A stretch of 64,000 bases of DNA, taken from NCBI RefSeq assembly GCF_000013665.1, contig NC_007912.1, forward strand, positions 3,341,501 to 3,405,500, given 5' to 3'. Shown here one piece after another: positions 41,945 through 52,353 of this stretch (its first letter is position 1; each line of letters opens with the position of its first letter). The position numbers and the translations under genes were made by a program. This DNA comes from Saccharophagus degradans 2-40 (lineage in GTDB: Bacteria > Pseudomonadota > Gammaproteobacteria > Pseudomonadales > Cellvibrionaceae). Below the pieces are notes generated by a model, which saw nothing but the letters and a program-made list of their open reading frames with translations, was not told the origin of the DNA and searched no databases.

Positions 41945-42955
41945 TTATATTGTTCTTTTGGCCAAATAATTCAAGGCTTTATTCACAATTTCTTCAGAAG
42001 AAAGCAAATTAGCGTCTTCATCTTGAGTATAGATCCATTCGAGCCCCTGCCAACTGCGTAACCAAGTAAATTGCCGTTTTGCCAATTGGCGGGTGGCGGC
42101 TATGCCTTTTTCTCGCATTTCGTCATAACTGGATACGCCCGCAAGGTAATCCCACGCTTGGCGGTACCCCACCGCACGAATAGACGGCATATCTACATTC
42201 AGGTCGTTGCGGCTATACAAAGCTCTGACCTCGTCAATAAAGCCTTGTTCCAACATCATATCAAAACGCTGGGCAATTCTTTGGTGAAGAAGTGTTCGCT
42301 CTCGCGGCGCTACACATATTTGCACCCAATCGTATGTATCAATTAACCCGTTATTGGCTTGGCCCCGCCACGCCGACATGCGCTTGCCCGAAATTACATA
42401 CACTTCCAGCGCGCGCGATATGCGATGGGAATGATTGGGATGAATATTGGCAGCGGTTTCTGGGTCAACACTTGCCAGCTCGCTGTGCAGTGCAGGCCAG
42501 CCCTCTTCGCTCGCGCGCTTATCTATTTGTGCACGCACGGCTGGGTCTGAAGCAGGCATGTCGGATAGGCCTTCCAGCAGCGCTTTAAAGTACATCATTG
42601 TACCGCCCGCAAGTACCGGTATTTTACCTTGCGAATGTATCGATTCTATTTCAGCTTTAGCATCGCGACAAAAATCTGCTACCGAGTATGCTTCCGCAGG
42701 ATCGCGTATATCAATAAGACGGTGAGGAGCTAATGCCAGTTCACTAGCAGTTGGCTTGGCAGTACCGATATTCATATCGCGGTACACCATAGCGGAATCT
42801 ACGCTAATAATTTCGGCGCCCAACTGTTGGTGTAGCGCAATAGCTAAATCTGTTTTACCTGCAGCCGTTGGCCCAACCAACGCAATAGCTAAAGGCTTTC
42901 GATCGCCTCTTGGCGCGCTTAAGCGGTCGACTAGCTCTTTATTTGATTCAGCCAA
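41945..42955 (-). CDS. miaA: tRNA dimethylallyltransferase
   Basis: The enzyme transfers a dimethylallyl group to A37 of tRNAs reading UNN codons. It has the P-loop [13 protein letters not shown], the [18 protein letters not shown] segment, [14 protein letters not shown] and the tRNA-binding [12 protein letters not shown]. The longest frame begins with TTG at 42955, 4 bases after the mutL stop. The true start is uncertain, since no good ATG precedes the P-loop. Length 336 with this start, somewhat above the usual 310-320. Confidence 0.95.
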
Positions 42956-42959
42956 TGGC

Positions 42960-44852
42960 TTACTGCCCCCGCATAAAGAGTTTATCTAGCTGCGCTAATG
43001 TCATTTGCGACCAAGTTGGCCTACCGTGGTTACATTGCCCACTGCGCTCTGTGGCTTCCATATCGCGCAATAGAGAGTTCATCTCGGGGATAGTTAATTT
43101 GCGATTGGCGCGCACTGAGCCGTGACAGGCCATTGTCGATAAAATTTCGTTAATATTGTGCTCAATCCGACTGCTGGTACCGTACTCGATTACATCGGCA
43201 AGCACATCGCGCACTAAATCTTCGACTGTTGCGCGGTTTAGAATTACCGGCACCTGTCGAATTAAAATGGTTTCTGGCCCCGCCGTTTCTACCGTAAACC
43301 CTAAACGAGCAAATAAGCTCGCGCTCTCTTCAGCCAGGGCAGCTTCTTTTTCGCTAACGGCCATAGACAGTGGTACTAACAGCGGCTGAGAGGCCAGTTG
43401 TTCGTGGTCGAATTGCTGCTTTAATCGCTCGTAGGTAATGCGTTCGTGCGCCGCGTGCATATCCACCACTATCAAGCCGTTGGCATTTTCGGCCAAAATA
43501 TAAATACCCTTTAACTGGGCTATTGCGTAGCCTAGCGGTGGTATTTCGGCGTTATCTTCCTGCAAATTGTTCACCGGAGTTTGCGACGAATTGGTGTACT
43601 GCAGGTTTGAAGGTGACCCCGTTGGCGAGGTTAAGTTTGCGTATTGAGTAATTTGCTCGCTTACATTACCCACATTAGCAGGCGAGTACGCCGTTGAGTA
43701 ATTAGCTGTCGAACTTGAATGGTAACTACCCGCGCCATTCGATGCAGCGTTACTGGTGCCCGCCAAGCCCAATGCGGACTGCACTGGCTGCTGTTGCGAT
43801 AAAGAGGCAATAGAAGGCTGCTGATAAGTAACAGGCTGCTCTGCCGAGGGGCGAACATCCGCAAGCGCTTTGTGCAGGCTGCTAAACAAAAAGTCGTGCA
43901 CTAAGCGGCCGTCGCGAAACCTTACTTCGTGCTTAGTGGGGTGAACATTCACATCCACATTGGCTGGGTCTAGCTCTAAATACAGCACATAAGCGGGGTG
44001 ACGGCCGTGATACAACACATCTTGATAGGCCTGTTTAACCGCGTGCGCCACTAGTCTGTCTTTAATCGCCCGACCATTAACATAAAAGTGCTGTAAATCT
44101 GCCTGACTGCGTGAAAAAGTAGGTAACGCCACCCACCCCCACAAACGCAAACCGGTGCGATTAATATCTACATGCACGGCGTTTTCCATAAACGCAGGGC
44201 CACAAATTTGCGCAACGCGACGCTCTTGCTCGGCCAAGCTATTTGCTGGGCGCCAGTTGTGCACAACCTTGCCGTTATTTTTTAAGCTAAAGCCCAACTC
44301 AAAACGCGATAGCGCAATGCGTTTTAAAATATCTTCTATACGTGAATATTCTGTTTTTTCTGTGCGTAGAAATTTACGGCGCGCAGGGGTATTAAAAAAT
44401 AAATCGCGCACTTCTACGGTGGTGCCCTGCGGATGAGCTGCAGGCGAGAGTTCCGCCTCCATATCGCGCCCCTCGGCCTGCGCACACCAAGCAGTATCTT
44501 GCTGGCCGTCGTTGCTGGTTAATTTCAACCGTGCAACAGAACTGATACTGGCCAACGCCTCACCGCGAAACCCCAAAGTGCCAACGGCTTCTAAATCATC
44601 TAAGTGATAAATTTTGCTGGTAGCGTGACGGCTAAGAGCTAAGGGCAAGTCGTTCTTACCTATGCCGCACCCATTATCGCGCACGCGCATTAACTTTACG
44701 CCACCGTTTTCGATTTCTACATCCAGCTGTTTTGCACCGGCATCCACACTGTTTTCTACCAGTTCTTTAATAACAGATGCAGGGCGCTCTACCACTTCAC
44801 CAGCGGCAATTTGGTTAGCCAATCGCGGGCTAAGCTTTTTAATTTCAGGCAT
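42960..44852 (-). CDS. mutL: DNA mismatch repair protein MutL
   Basis: The 630-residue GHKL ATPase links MutS recognition to strand incision by MutH or to helicase loading. ATPase motifs are [31 protein letters not shown] and the Thr/Gly-rich ATP lid, with the NPxK-like [11 protein letters not shown] segment ([13 protein letters not shown]) near 300. A poorly conserved Ser/Thr/Asn/Gln-rich linker spans about 340-435, followed by the dimerisation domain. One base separates it from the amidase stop. Confidence 0.97.
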   Translation of the reverse strand: MPEIKKLSPRLANQIAAGEVVERPASVIKELVENSVDAGAKQLDVEIENGGVKLMRVRDNGCGIGKNDLPLALSRHATSKIYHLDDLEAVGTLGFRGEALASISSVARLKLTSNDGQQDTAWCAQAEGRDMEAELSPAAHPQGTTVEVRDLFFNTPARRKFLRTEKTEYSRIEDILKRIALSRFELGFSLKNNGKVVHNWRPANSLAEQERRVAQICGPAFMENAVHVDINRTGLRLWGWVALPTFSRSQADLQHFYVNGRAIKDRLVAHAVKQAYQDVLYHGRHPAYVLYLELDPANVDVNVHPTKHEVRFRDGRLVHDFLFSSLHKALADVRPSAEQPVTYQQPSIASLSQQQPVQSALGLAGTSNAASNGAGSYHSSSTANYSTAYSPANVGNVSEQITQYANLTSPTGSPSNLQYTNSSQTPVNNLQEDNAEIPPLGYAIAQLKGIYILAENANGLIVVDMHAAHERITYERLKQQFDHEQLASQPLLVPLSMAVSEKEAALAEESASLFARLGFTVETAGPETILIRQVPVILNRATVEDLVRDVLADVIEYGTSSRIEHNINEILSTMACHGSVRANRKLTIPEMNSLLRDMEATERSGQCNHGRPTWSQMTLAQLDKLFMRGQ

Positions 44853-44853
44853 A

Positions 44854-46197
44854 TTAACTTGTAGGAATGGTTAGCTTTTGGCCAACTTTGATGTTTGTAT
44901 TGTTTAAGCCATTAGCTTCTAAAAGCTGCGCCACGGTTGTGCGGTAGCGCTTGGCAATAGATGAGAGGGTATCACCTCTAGCGATTATGTGCTCAACCGT
45001 GGCAGCACTGCCACCAGAACCTTTGCCGCCGTGCTTTTTCCAAGCCACGTAAGAATCGGCCGGTGGCACATCGTAAAAATAACTTTTAACACCGTTAAAA
45101 ATTGCTGTGGCCAATTTTTTGCGGTGGCTATCGGTGCTTAACGCTCGCGCTTCGTCGGGGTTTGATATAAACCCTGTTTCTACCAGAATAGATGGTACAT
45201 CTGGCGATTTCAAAACAGCAAAACCCGCCTGCTCGACTTGGTGCTTGTGAAGCTTGGTAATTGCGCCCATTTGTTTAAGCACGCGATCACCCACGTTCAA
45301 ACTGTTAGCAAGAGTTGCATTCATGGATAAATCCACCAACACACCCACTAACATTTCATCTTTATCATCGAGGCTCACATCGCCCACACCGCCAATTAAA
45401 TCCGCTTCATTTTCTTTTGACGCAAGAAAACGAGCTGTCTCACTGGTAGCCCCGCGACGAGATAGAGCAAATACTGACGCGCCTTTCGCTTTGGGGTTTT
45501 TAAATGCATCGGCATGAATAGAAATAAATAAATCTGCGCGTATTTCTCGGGCTTTATTGCGGCGCGCACGCAGTGGAATGTAGTAATCACCTGTTCGCAC
45601 CATTTGCGCCTTGTACCCGGGTTCGCTATCTATGAGCCGCGCTAACTCTTGTGCAATTTTAAGTACTACATCTTTTTCGCGAACACGCTTTGGCCCCAGT
45701 GCGCCAGGGTCTTCACCGCCGTGGCCAGCATCAATGGCAATGACGATATCGCGCTTGCTTTCCGGTGCTTTGGCAACGGTTTGGACTGTTTTTACGGTAG
45801 CAGTACCTTCATCGTATAAATCTATTACCAATCTATCTGGCTTGTCGGCAAGCGCTAACAGTGCAAAACTTCGTGGTTTTACCTCTGTTTGTAAATCGAG
45901 TACAACGCGTAAATCGGTTTGGTTGCGTTTGCCATAGCGCATTTTGCCAATAGGCGAGCCGCTAAAGTCTAGGCCGTCGGTATTGGCTGCGAACTTGGCG
46001 TTTTCTATATCAATAACTAGTCTTGCGGGGGAATCCAAGGTAAATATTTTATGCTCAACAGGCCCAGTTAAATCGAACACCAAACGTGTGTTATCTGGTG
46101 CGCGCCAAACACGTACACCCTTAACGTCTGCCGCCATTAACCATTGGCTAACAAGCATTAGTACTAGGCAAAATGCGATTTTAAACCTGTAACCCAC
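44854..46197 (-). CDS. N-acetylmuramoyl-L-alanine amidase with AMIN and LysM domains (AmiC/AmiB type)
   Basis: The 447-residue periplasmic amidase removes stem peptides from septal murein during cell separation. It has a signal peptide (about 1-23), an AMIN domain (about 25-120), the amidase_3 domain (about 150-370) with zinc-site motifs [12 protein letters not shown] and VETGFISN, and a C-terminal LysM domain (about 400-446, ending VGQKLTIPT). The start is GTG at 46197 with AAGGA about 10 bases upstream. It is the gene usually found before mutL and often named amiB. I leave the symbol open because AmiB and AmiC types are hard to separate here. Confidence 0.93.
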   Translation of the reverse strand: MGYRFKIAFCLVLMLVSQWLMAADVKGVRVWRAPDNTRLVFDLTGPVEHKIFTLDSPARLVIDIENAKFAANTDGLDFSGSPIGKMRYGKRNQTDLRVVLDLQTEVKPRSFALLALADKPDRLVIDLYDEGTATVKTVQTVAKAPESKRDIVIAIDAGHGGEDPGALGPKRVREKDVVLKIAQELARLIDSEPGYKAQMVRTGDYYIPLRARRNKAREIRADLFISIHADAFKNPKAKGASVFALSRRGATSETARFLASKENEADLIGGVGDVSLDDKDEMLVGVLVDLSMNATLANSLNVGDRVLKQMGAITKLHKHQVEQAGFAVLKSPDVPSILVETGFISNPDEARALSTDSHRKKLATAIFNGVKSYFYDVPPADSYVAWKKHGGKGSGGSAATVEHIIARGDTLSSIAKRYRTTVAQLLEANGLNNTNIKVGQKLTIPTS

Positions 46198-46272
46198 GAT
46201 AAGTGCGTCCTTCGTTGTGACGTTATTTGTATAATTAATCGTTAGCGAATATTGGTAAAGCTTCCACAGCTT

Positions 46273-46746
46273 TTATTCATTTATGTTATCCACCCAATTC
46301 ATGCCATTTGTTGTTAGCCCACAAAGTGTAGCGCTACGGCCCTCCCCACTGGGCACTACCTTAACCAGAATATCCGCTTGAGGCAAAACACCTTCGCCCT
46401 TTTCAAACCATTCGATTAAACAAATTGCTTCTGCACTAAAGTAATCGCGAATCCCCATATATTCTAGCTCTTCAGGGTCGCCAAGCCGGTACAAATCGAA
46501 ATGGTAAATGGTGCGCTGGGCTAATTCATATGGCTCGACCAATGTATAGGTAGGGCTTTTAACCGGACCTGAATAATCAAAACTATGCAGCACTCCGCGG
46601 CAAAAAGTGGTTTTGCCCGCGCCAAGGGTGCCATCTAAAAATATGACTGCTCCTGCGGGAATCATCTTCCCCAGCGCAGCACCTAGCGCTACGGTTGCCT
46701 CTTCGTTTACCAGGTAAATTTCTTTTTCGACTAACGCCTGCACCAC
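46273..46746 (-). CDS. tsaE: tRNA threonylcarbamoyladenosine biosynthesis ATPase TsaE
   Basis: The 157-residue P-loop ATPase works with TsaB and TsaD in t6A modification at position 37 of ANN-decoding tRNAs. It shows the Walker A GTLGAGKTTFCRG, SPTYTLVEPY and the HFDLYRL motif. It starts with GTG overlapping the last base of the nnr stop (TAGTG), which implies coupled translation. AGGGAG lies about 10 bases upstream. Confidence 0.95.
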   Translation of the reverse strand: MVQALVEKEIYLVNEEATVALGAALGKMIPAGAVIFLDGTLGAGKTTFCRGVLHSFDYSGPVKSPTYTLVEPYELAQRTIYHFDLYRLGDPEELEYMGIRDYFSAEAICLIEWFEKGEGVLPQADILVKVVPSGEGRSATLCGLTTNGMNWVDNINE

Positions 46747-48248
46747 TAGTTTAACAACTCCCTAATAAATGGAATTAAATCGGTCGCCATTACACCACGC
46801 ACACCCGCTTCTTGCACGGCCAAATCGGCGGCATCACCGTGGGCGCACACGCCCAACTGAGCAGCTTCAAATAAGGTTAAACCCTGCGCAATCAAGGCGC
46901 CAATCACGCCACTAAGTACGTCGCCCATGCCACCGGTTGCCATTCCTGGGTTGCCAACATTCGCCACCACTAATTGATCCGCACCGGCAATAATGGTTCC
47001 AGCGCCTTTCAAAACGACTACACCGCCATATTTAGTTTGAATAGCGCGGGCTGCGGCAAACCTATCGGCTTGAATTTCTGCCACAGAGCAGTCTAGTAGG
47101 CGCGCCGCCTCTCCTGGGTGCGGCGTTAGCACCCAGTTATCGCGTTGCGTTTTTCGCACTACGCGCCCTTCTGCCAACAAATTCAATGCGTCGGCATCCA
47201 TTACCAAGGGTAAGTCTGTAAGTGTTGCTTGCTGCAGCATTTGCTCCGACCACGAGTCACGCCCAAGGCCTGGGCCCAATACAACAACCGTTGGTTTAGC
47301 CAATACAGGCTCGATAGCCTGGCCTGACGCCACACCTATTACCATAAGCTCTGGGCAACGGGCGAGAATAGGCGCAACATGAATGGGCTGGGTAGCAATA
47401 CCCGTTAACCCTGCCCCCGTGCGCGCAGCAGCTTCGCCTGCCATAGCGGCAGCGCCACCCATACCCACATCACCACCTACTACTAACACATAGCCAAACT
47501 GCCCTTTATGAGCGTCGGCTTCGCGCTCTGGCAAGCTTGGCATAAGCGCCAAGCGCGATGTGCGTGTAACCTCGGGTTTAATGGCGTCATATATGGAAGC
47601 GGGTACACCTAGGTCATCAAAATACACATCACCGGTAAAGGCTGGGCCTCGGCCGGTTAACAAACCGCGTTTTACACCAATAAATGTAATAGTCGCCGCA
47701 CACTTTATTGCGTCGCCCCACACTTTTCCGGTATTGCCACACAAGCCAGAAGGCAAATCTACCCCTAATACTGGGGCTGCGGAATTATTTGCCCAAGCTA
47801 TTGCACGACTATAATCGCCCTCTACTTCGCGCGATAAGCCAGTGCCAAACAGCGAGTCAACTATTACCGTACTAGCATCAATTTGAACCGTATTTAACTC
47901 AGAACCGGCTATAACCGTTACGCCTTCCTGCTGGGCGTAGTTGTACGCCTTAAGTGCGTCACCGCTTAGGCCAGCAGGGTCTGCTATCGCCACAGCGTGT
48001 ACATTCAGTTTTTTCTGCGCAGCCAAAGCCGCAATAACATAGCCATCGCCACCATTATTACCGGCACCACATAGCACTACTACAGACTCTACTTGGGGCC
48101 ATTGTTCTAGCAGTAATTCAAATGCTGCGCGACCGGCGCGCTTCATAAGTACAATACCGGCAATATTTGCTTGCTCAATGGCGAGGGCATCTAACTGTTT
48201 GACTTGTTCACTGGTGTACAAACTGGTGGGAAGTTCTGGTGCGGTCAT
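46746..48248 (-). CDS. nnr: Bifunctional NAD(P)H-hydrate epimerase / ADP-dependent dehydratase
   Basis: The 500-residue fusion protein repairs hydrated NAD(P)H. The N-terminal YjeF_N epimerase domain (about 1-215) has CGAGNNGGDGYVIA. The C-terminal ribokinase-like dehydratase domain (about 225-500) has LTPHPGEAARLL and the nucleotide-site NPGMATGGMGDVLSG. The fusion order is the usual bacterial one. It is divergent from queG with 204 bases between them and begins the long leftward operon. Confidence 0.96.
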   Translation of the reverse strand: MTAPELPTSLYTSEQVKQLDALAIEQANIAGIVLMKRAGRAAFELLLEQWPQVESVVVLCGAGNNGGDGYVIAALAAQKKLNVHAVAIADPAGLSGDALKAYNYAQQEGVTVIAGSELNTVQIDASTVIVDSLFGTGLSREVEGDYSRAIAWANNSAAPVLGVDLPSGLCGNTGKVWGDAIKCAATITFIGVKRGLLTGRGPAFTGDVYFDDLGVPASIYDAIKPEVTRTSRLALMPSLPEREADAHKGQFGYVLVVGGDVGMGGAAAMAGEAAARTGAGLTGIATQPIHVAPILARCPELMVIGVASGQAIEPVLAKPTVVVLGPGLGRDSWSEQMLQQATLTDLPLVMDADALNLLAEGRVVRKTQRDNWVLTPHPGEAARLLDCSVAEIQADRFAAARAIQTKYGGVVVLKGAGTIIAGADQLVVANVGNPGMATGGMGDVLSGVIGALIAQGLTLFEAAQLGVCAHGDAADLAVQEAGVRGVMATDLIPFIRELLN

Positions 48249-48452
48249 AGGAGATCACTATTCATTAAATGACTATTTGGCCAGCCGTTAGCTAACCAAA
48301 TGCGTTATTACATTTTGAGCCTAGGTTTTTACGCGTATACTTGGCGGCCTAGACATATTGTTGGCGATTATACGGCACTACTCGTAAGGGTTATAGCGCT
48401 GTGCAAATCATAATCGTTACCACAACCCTCAACACTGGCAATAAAGCACGCT

Positions 48453-49562
48453 ATGAACCAGCCACTCCATACACTCGCGCAGCTGATAAAAGAGTGGAGT
48501 CGTGAACTTGGCTTCCAGCAGGCAGGCATTACCGATACGGACCTATCTAATCAAGAAGATCGTTTTCGTGCGTGGCTCGCAGCGGGGTATCAGGGTTCGA
48601 TGGAATGGATGGCGGAGCACGCCGATTTGCGTTTAGACCCAGAAAAACTGCACCCGGGTGCCTGTCGAATTATATCGGTGCGCTTAGATTACCTGCCCCC
48701 CGATACCAACCAAATTAAAATTCTTAAATCTGCAGATACTGCGTACGTATCGCGCTATGCACTGGGCCGCGACTACCACAAGCTTATTCGCAAGCGCCTC
48801 GCAACTCTGGCAAAAAAAATTGAAGCGTGGGCGGTCGAAAACCAAATAGATGTACCTCTAAGCCAGCGCCCATTTGTAGATAGCGCCCCAGTAATGGAGC
48901 GACCACTCGCAGAAAAAGCCGGCCTAGGTTGGACAGGCAAGCACACTCTTATCATTAACCGTCACGCGGGCAGCTACTTCTTCTTGGGGGAGCTATTTAC
49001 CAACCTGCCTCTACCCGTGGAAACACAAACCGCAGAAAATCTGTGTGGCGACTGCACAGCATGCTTAAAGGTATGCCCAACAGATGCCTTTCCAACCCCT
49101 TACACGCTCGACGCTAAACGCTGTATTTCTTACCTTACCATTGAGAACAAAGGCCCCATTCCAGAAGAGTTTCGCGAGCCCATAGGCAACCGAGTATTTG
49201 GCTGTGACGACTGCCAAGCCATTTGCCCGTGGAATAAATACGCCACCCCCACGGACGAGAAAGACTTTCACCCGCGCCACGGGCTAGAAGCGGCGAAACT
49301 TAACACGCTGTTTAGCTGGGACGAGGCAACCTTTCTAAAAAATACTGAAGGCTCGGCCATTCGTAGAATTGGCTTTGAAAAATGGCAACGCAATTTAGCG
49401 GTAGGCATAGGCAACGGCCCTAGCTCTCCCGAAACCATTGATATACTTAAACAAAAGCTTCACACCAGCACCCCGCTTGTAGCCGAGCATATCCACTGGG
49501 CGATAAAGCAACTGCAAAACCCAGATCGCAAACGCAAGCGCAAAATCAAAGCACAAGCTTAG
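48453..49562 (+). CDS. queG: Epoxyqueuosine reductase QueG
   Basis: The 369-residue cobalamin-dependent iron-sulfur enzyme performs the last step of queuosine synthesis on tRNA. Two 4Fe-4S clusters are indicated by CGDCTACLKVCPTDAF and CDDCQAICPWN. The DUF1730-type N-terminal region includes WMAEHADLRLDP and RDYHKLIRKRL. The C-terminal HEAT-like tail is basic. It is divergent from nnr, as in many gammaproteobacteria. Confidence 0.96.
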   Translation: MNQPLHTLAQLIKEWSRELGFQQAGITDTDLSNQEDRFRAWLAAGYQGSMEWMAEHADLRLDPEKLHPGACRIISVRLDYLPPDTNQIKILKSADTAYVSRYALGRDYHKLIRKRLATLAKKIEAWAVENQIDVPLSQRPFVDSAPVMERPLAEKAGLGWTGKHTLIINRHAGSYFFLGELFTNLPLPVETQTAENLCGDCTACLKVCPTDAFPTPYTLDAKRCISYLTIENKGPIPEEFREPIGNRVFGCDDCQAICPWNKYATPTDEKDFHPRHGLEAAKLNTLFSWDEATFLKNTEGSAIRRIGFEKWQRNLAVGIGNGPSSPETIDILKQKLHTSTPLVAEHIHWAIKQLQNPDRKRKRKIKAQA

Positions 49563-49705
49563 GCCTCACGCTCATAACCTTTTATTAACCCCCTCCCCTC
49601 TATACTTCGTCATCAACTACGGGCAACAGGCCCATACATCATCCAAGCTGCACTTAAAATATGCTGCTAAGCTTAAAAAACACTCAACTCAAAAGAAGTA
49701 TGAAC

Positions 49706-52261
49706 ATGAACCTTAAACACCTCTTTCTGGTTGCTTTGGCGCTAAATATTGCTGCGTGCAATGTAAAAGAGCCCGCGGCGACAAATGATAACCACATTAG
49801 CTACCAAGCCGCTCGCGAAGCGCGCTTGGCAAAAGTTGAAGCCGAAGTTGAACGCCTGCTGCCACTATTAACACTAGAAGAAAAAGCCTCTTTGGTTCAT
49901 GCGAACAGCAAATTCTCTATCGCCTCTATCGAGCGGCTAGGCATTCACGAAATGTGGATGTCTGATGGCCCCCACGGCGTGCGCTATCAAATCGAACGCC
50001 ACGGCTGGGCACCAGCAGGCTGGACAGATGACAACTCCACTTACTTACCACCGCTTACTACCGTAGCCGCCAGCTGGAACCCCGAAATAGCTGCCCTTCA
50101 CGGCGATGTACTCGGCGCAGAAGCTCGCCACCGCCGTAAAGATGTAATATTAGGCCCAGGCGTAAACTTAGCTCGCCTGCCACTTTATGGTCGTAACTTT
50201 GAATATATGGGTGAAGACCCCTTCTTGGCATCACGTCTTGCTGTGGCAGAAATTAAAGCCATTCAAGAAAATGACGTGGCCGCCTGTATCAAACATTTCG
50301 CGCTTAACAATCAAGAGCTGAATCGCACCGGCGTAAACGCCAAACCCGATGAACGCACATTACGCGAAGTGTATTTACCCGCCTTCGAAGCCGCCGTTAA
50401 AGAAGCGGGCGTGCACACCATAATGGGGGCCTACAATGAATTTCGCGGTACCAACGCCAACCAAAGCAAACATTTAGTAATGGATATTCTAAAAGGCGAA
50501 TGGGGCTACAAAGGCGTGTTACTCACAGACTGGAACGTAGATATCAACACTTACGATGCCGCTGTTAACGGCCTCGATATCGAAATGGGTACAAATGTAG
50601 ATAGCTACGACGACTACATGCTTGCCCAACCAATGATCGACATGATTAAAGCGGGCAGCATTCCAGAGTCAGTACTTGATGATAAAGTTCGTCGCATACT
50701 GCGCGTGCAACTCAGCATAGGCATGATGGACAAATACCGCTTATCTGGTGAGCGCAATACTGCCAAGCATCACGAAGCTGCACGCAAAATTGCATCTGAA
50801 GGTATTGTGCTACTAAAAAATGAAAACATTCTGCCGCTAAATAAAAACAAAATTAAAAACGTATTGGTGCTTGGCCCCAACGCAGACAAAGTGCACGGTT
50901 TAGGCGGTGGCTCGTCAGAAGTGCCAGCACTTTATGAAATAACCCCGTTACAAGGGTTAAAACAGAAGCTGGGAGATAATGTAAACATTACCGTTATGCG
51001 CGCACGCTATGACGGTGTGTTAATGCCTATCGCCAGTGATTATGTTACTTCTCGTCACTGGACCGGCACACCTGCATGGAACATGGTGCGTTACTCGGAT
51101 GCTGCGCGCACCCAAGCTATTGGCGACTCCGCCATTGTTGATTCGGCTTATTCTTCGCCTGCAGGCACGACTAAAGAATACGTCACCATGACCGCCACAA
51201 TTAAACCGTTAAAATCGGGCGAGCACACACTCAAAACATCGGTGATGGGCGATTTCGAATTAAAAATTAACGGTAAAACCACAGTAAAACATAGCAGCAC
51301 TAGCGGCGATGTAGTAACCCAAAAAATCGCCCTCAACGGCGGTGAAACATACAGCTTCGAAATTTTATACAGCGGCAATAAAAACTTTACCTTGGGCTGG
51401 GATGCACCGGGAGATTTATTTACCGCAGAAAAAGAATACATAGCCGCCGCGAAAAAAGCGGATGTAGTGTTTTACTTTGGCGGCCTAACCCACGGCGACG
51501 ACCGCGAAGCAATTGACCGCCCTCACATGAAGCTGCCTAACCATCAAGACCCAGTTATTAGCAAAGTATTAGCTGCAAACCCGAACACGGTTGTATTTTT
51601 AATTGCAGGCTCTGCTGTAGAAATGCCGTGGGCCGATAAAGCTAAAGCTATTGTGTGGGGCTGGTATGGCGGTATGGAGGCCGGTAACGCCTACGCCGAT
51701 ATGCTATTTGGCGATACCAACCCCAGCGGCAAAATGCCAATAACTTTACCAAAGGCACTGGAAGATACTGCTCCAATCGCACTGAATGATTACAACCCTG
51801 TTGAATCACTCTACACCGAGGGCGTGTTTATTGGTTACCGCTGGTTCGAAAAACAAAACATCGAGCCGCTATTCCCGTTCGGTCATGGTTTGTCTTATAC
51901 CCAGTTTAAGTACAACAATATAAAGCTCTCTAGCGCGAACATTAAAGGCGACCAAACCGTCACCGTAAGCGCAACCATTACCAATACTGGCAAAGTGGCC
52001 GGCGCTGAAGTTGTACAACTGTATTTGCATGACGAGCAAGCAAGCGTAGAACGCCCAGCAAAAGAACTTAAAGGTTTCCAAAAAGTGTTTTTAAAGCCGG
52101 GTGAAAGCAAAGCGGTAAATATTACGCTTAATAAACGCGCCCTTTCATTTTGGGATGAAAACAGCAACGACTGGCTTGCAGAAACAGGTAAATTTAATGT
52201 GCTATTGGGCGCATCAGTAAGCGATATACGCTTACAAACTAGCTTCCAATACCAGCAGTAA
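49706..52261 (+). CDS. GH3 glycoside hydrolase with inserted PA14 domain, lipoprotein (probable beta-glucosidase or related)
   Basis: ATG at 49706 (or 49700) is preferred; the open frame runs back to 49661 but only the later start gives a proper signal peptide. AAGAAG lies about 8 bases upstream. The lipobox is IAAC with Asn at +2. The GH3 N-terminal barrel includes MSDGPHGVR, the KHF loop (CIKHFALNN) and the nucleophile D275 in LTDWNVD. The C-terminal alpha/beta domain is interrupted by a PA14 domain at about 458-570, and a fibronectin-like domain closes the protein. Such enzymes often cleave beta-glucans or xylosides. The substrate is open, and no agar enzyme of this family is implied. Confidence 0.88.
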   Translation: MNLKHLFLVALALNIAACNVKEPAATNDNHISYQAAREARLAKVEAEVERLLPLLTLEEKASLVHANSKFSIASIERLGIHEMWMSDGPHGVRYQIERHGWAPAGWTDDNSTYLPPLTTVAASWNPEIAALHGDVLGAEARHRRKDVILGPGVNLARLPLYGRNFEYMGEDPFLASRLAVAEIKAIQENDVAACIKHFALNNQELNRTGVNAKPDERTLREVYLPAFEAAVKEAGVHTIMGAYNEFRGTNANQSKHLVMDILKGEWGYKGVLLTDWNVDINTYDAAVNGLDIEMGTNVDSYDDYMLAQPMIDMIKAGSIPESVLDDKVRRILRVQLSIGMMDKYRLSGERNTAKHHEAARKIASEGIVLLKNENILPLNKNKIKNVLVLGPNADKVHGLGGGSSEVPALYEITPLQGLKQKLGDNVNITVMRARYDGVLMPIASDYVTSRHWTGTPAWNMVRYSDAARTQAIGDSAIVDSAYSSPAGTTKEYVTMTATIKPLKSGEHTLKTSVMGDFELKINGKTTVKHSSTSGDVVTQKIALNGGETYSFEILYSGNKNFTLGWDAPGDLFTAEKEYIAAAKKADVVFYFGGLTHGDDREAIDRPHMKLPNHQDPVISKVLAANPNTVVFLIAGSAVEMPWADKAKAIVWGWYGGMEAGNAYADMLFGDTNPSGKMPITLPKALEDTAPIALNDYNPVESLYTEGVFIGYRWFEKQNIEPLFPFGHGLSYTQFKYNNIKLSSANIKGDQTVTVSATITNTGKVAGAEVVQLYLHDEQASVERPAKELKGFQKVFLKPGESKAVNITLNKRALSFWDENSNDWLAETGKFNVLLGASVSDIRLQTSFQYQQ

Positions 52262-52305
52262 TTAGCACAGCACTTAAATATTTAAAAAACTGAAAGAATT
52301 AAAAG

Positions 52306-52338
52306 GCCCGCATTAACATCCGTGAATGCGGGCTTTTT
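52306..52338. terminator. Bidirectional terminator between the GH3 and MFS genes
   Basis: GCCCGCATT (52306-52314) pairs with AATGCGGGC (52325-52333), flanked by AAAAG on the left and TTTTT on the right. It serves both convergent genes. Confidence 0.85.
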
Positions 52339-52353
52339 GTTATTTAAATAACC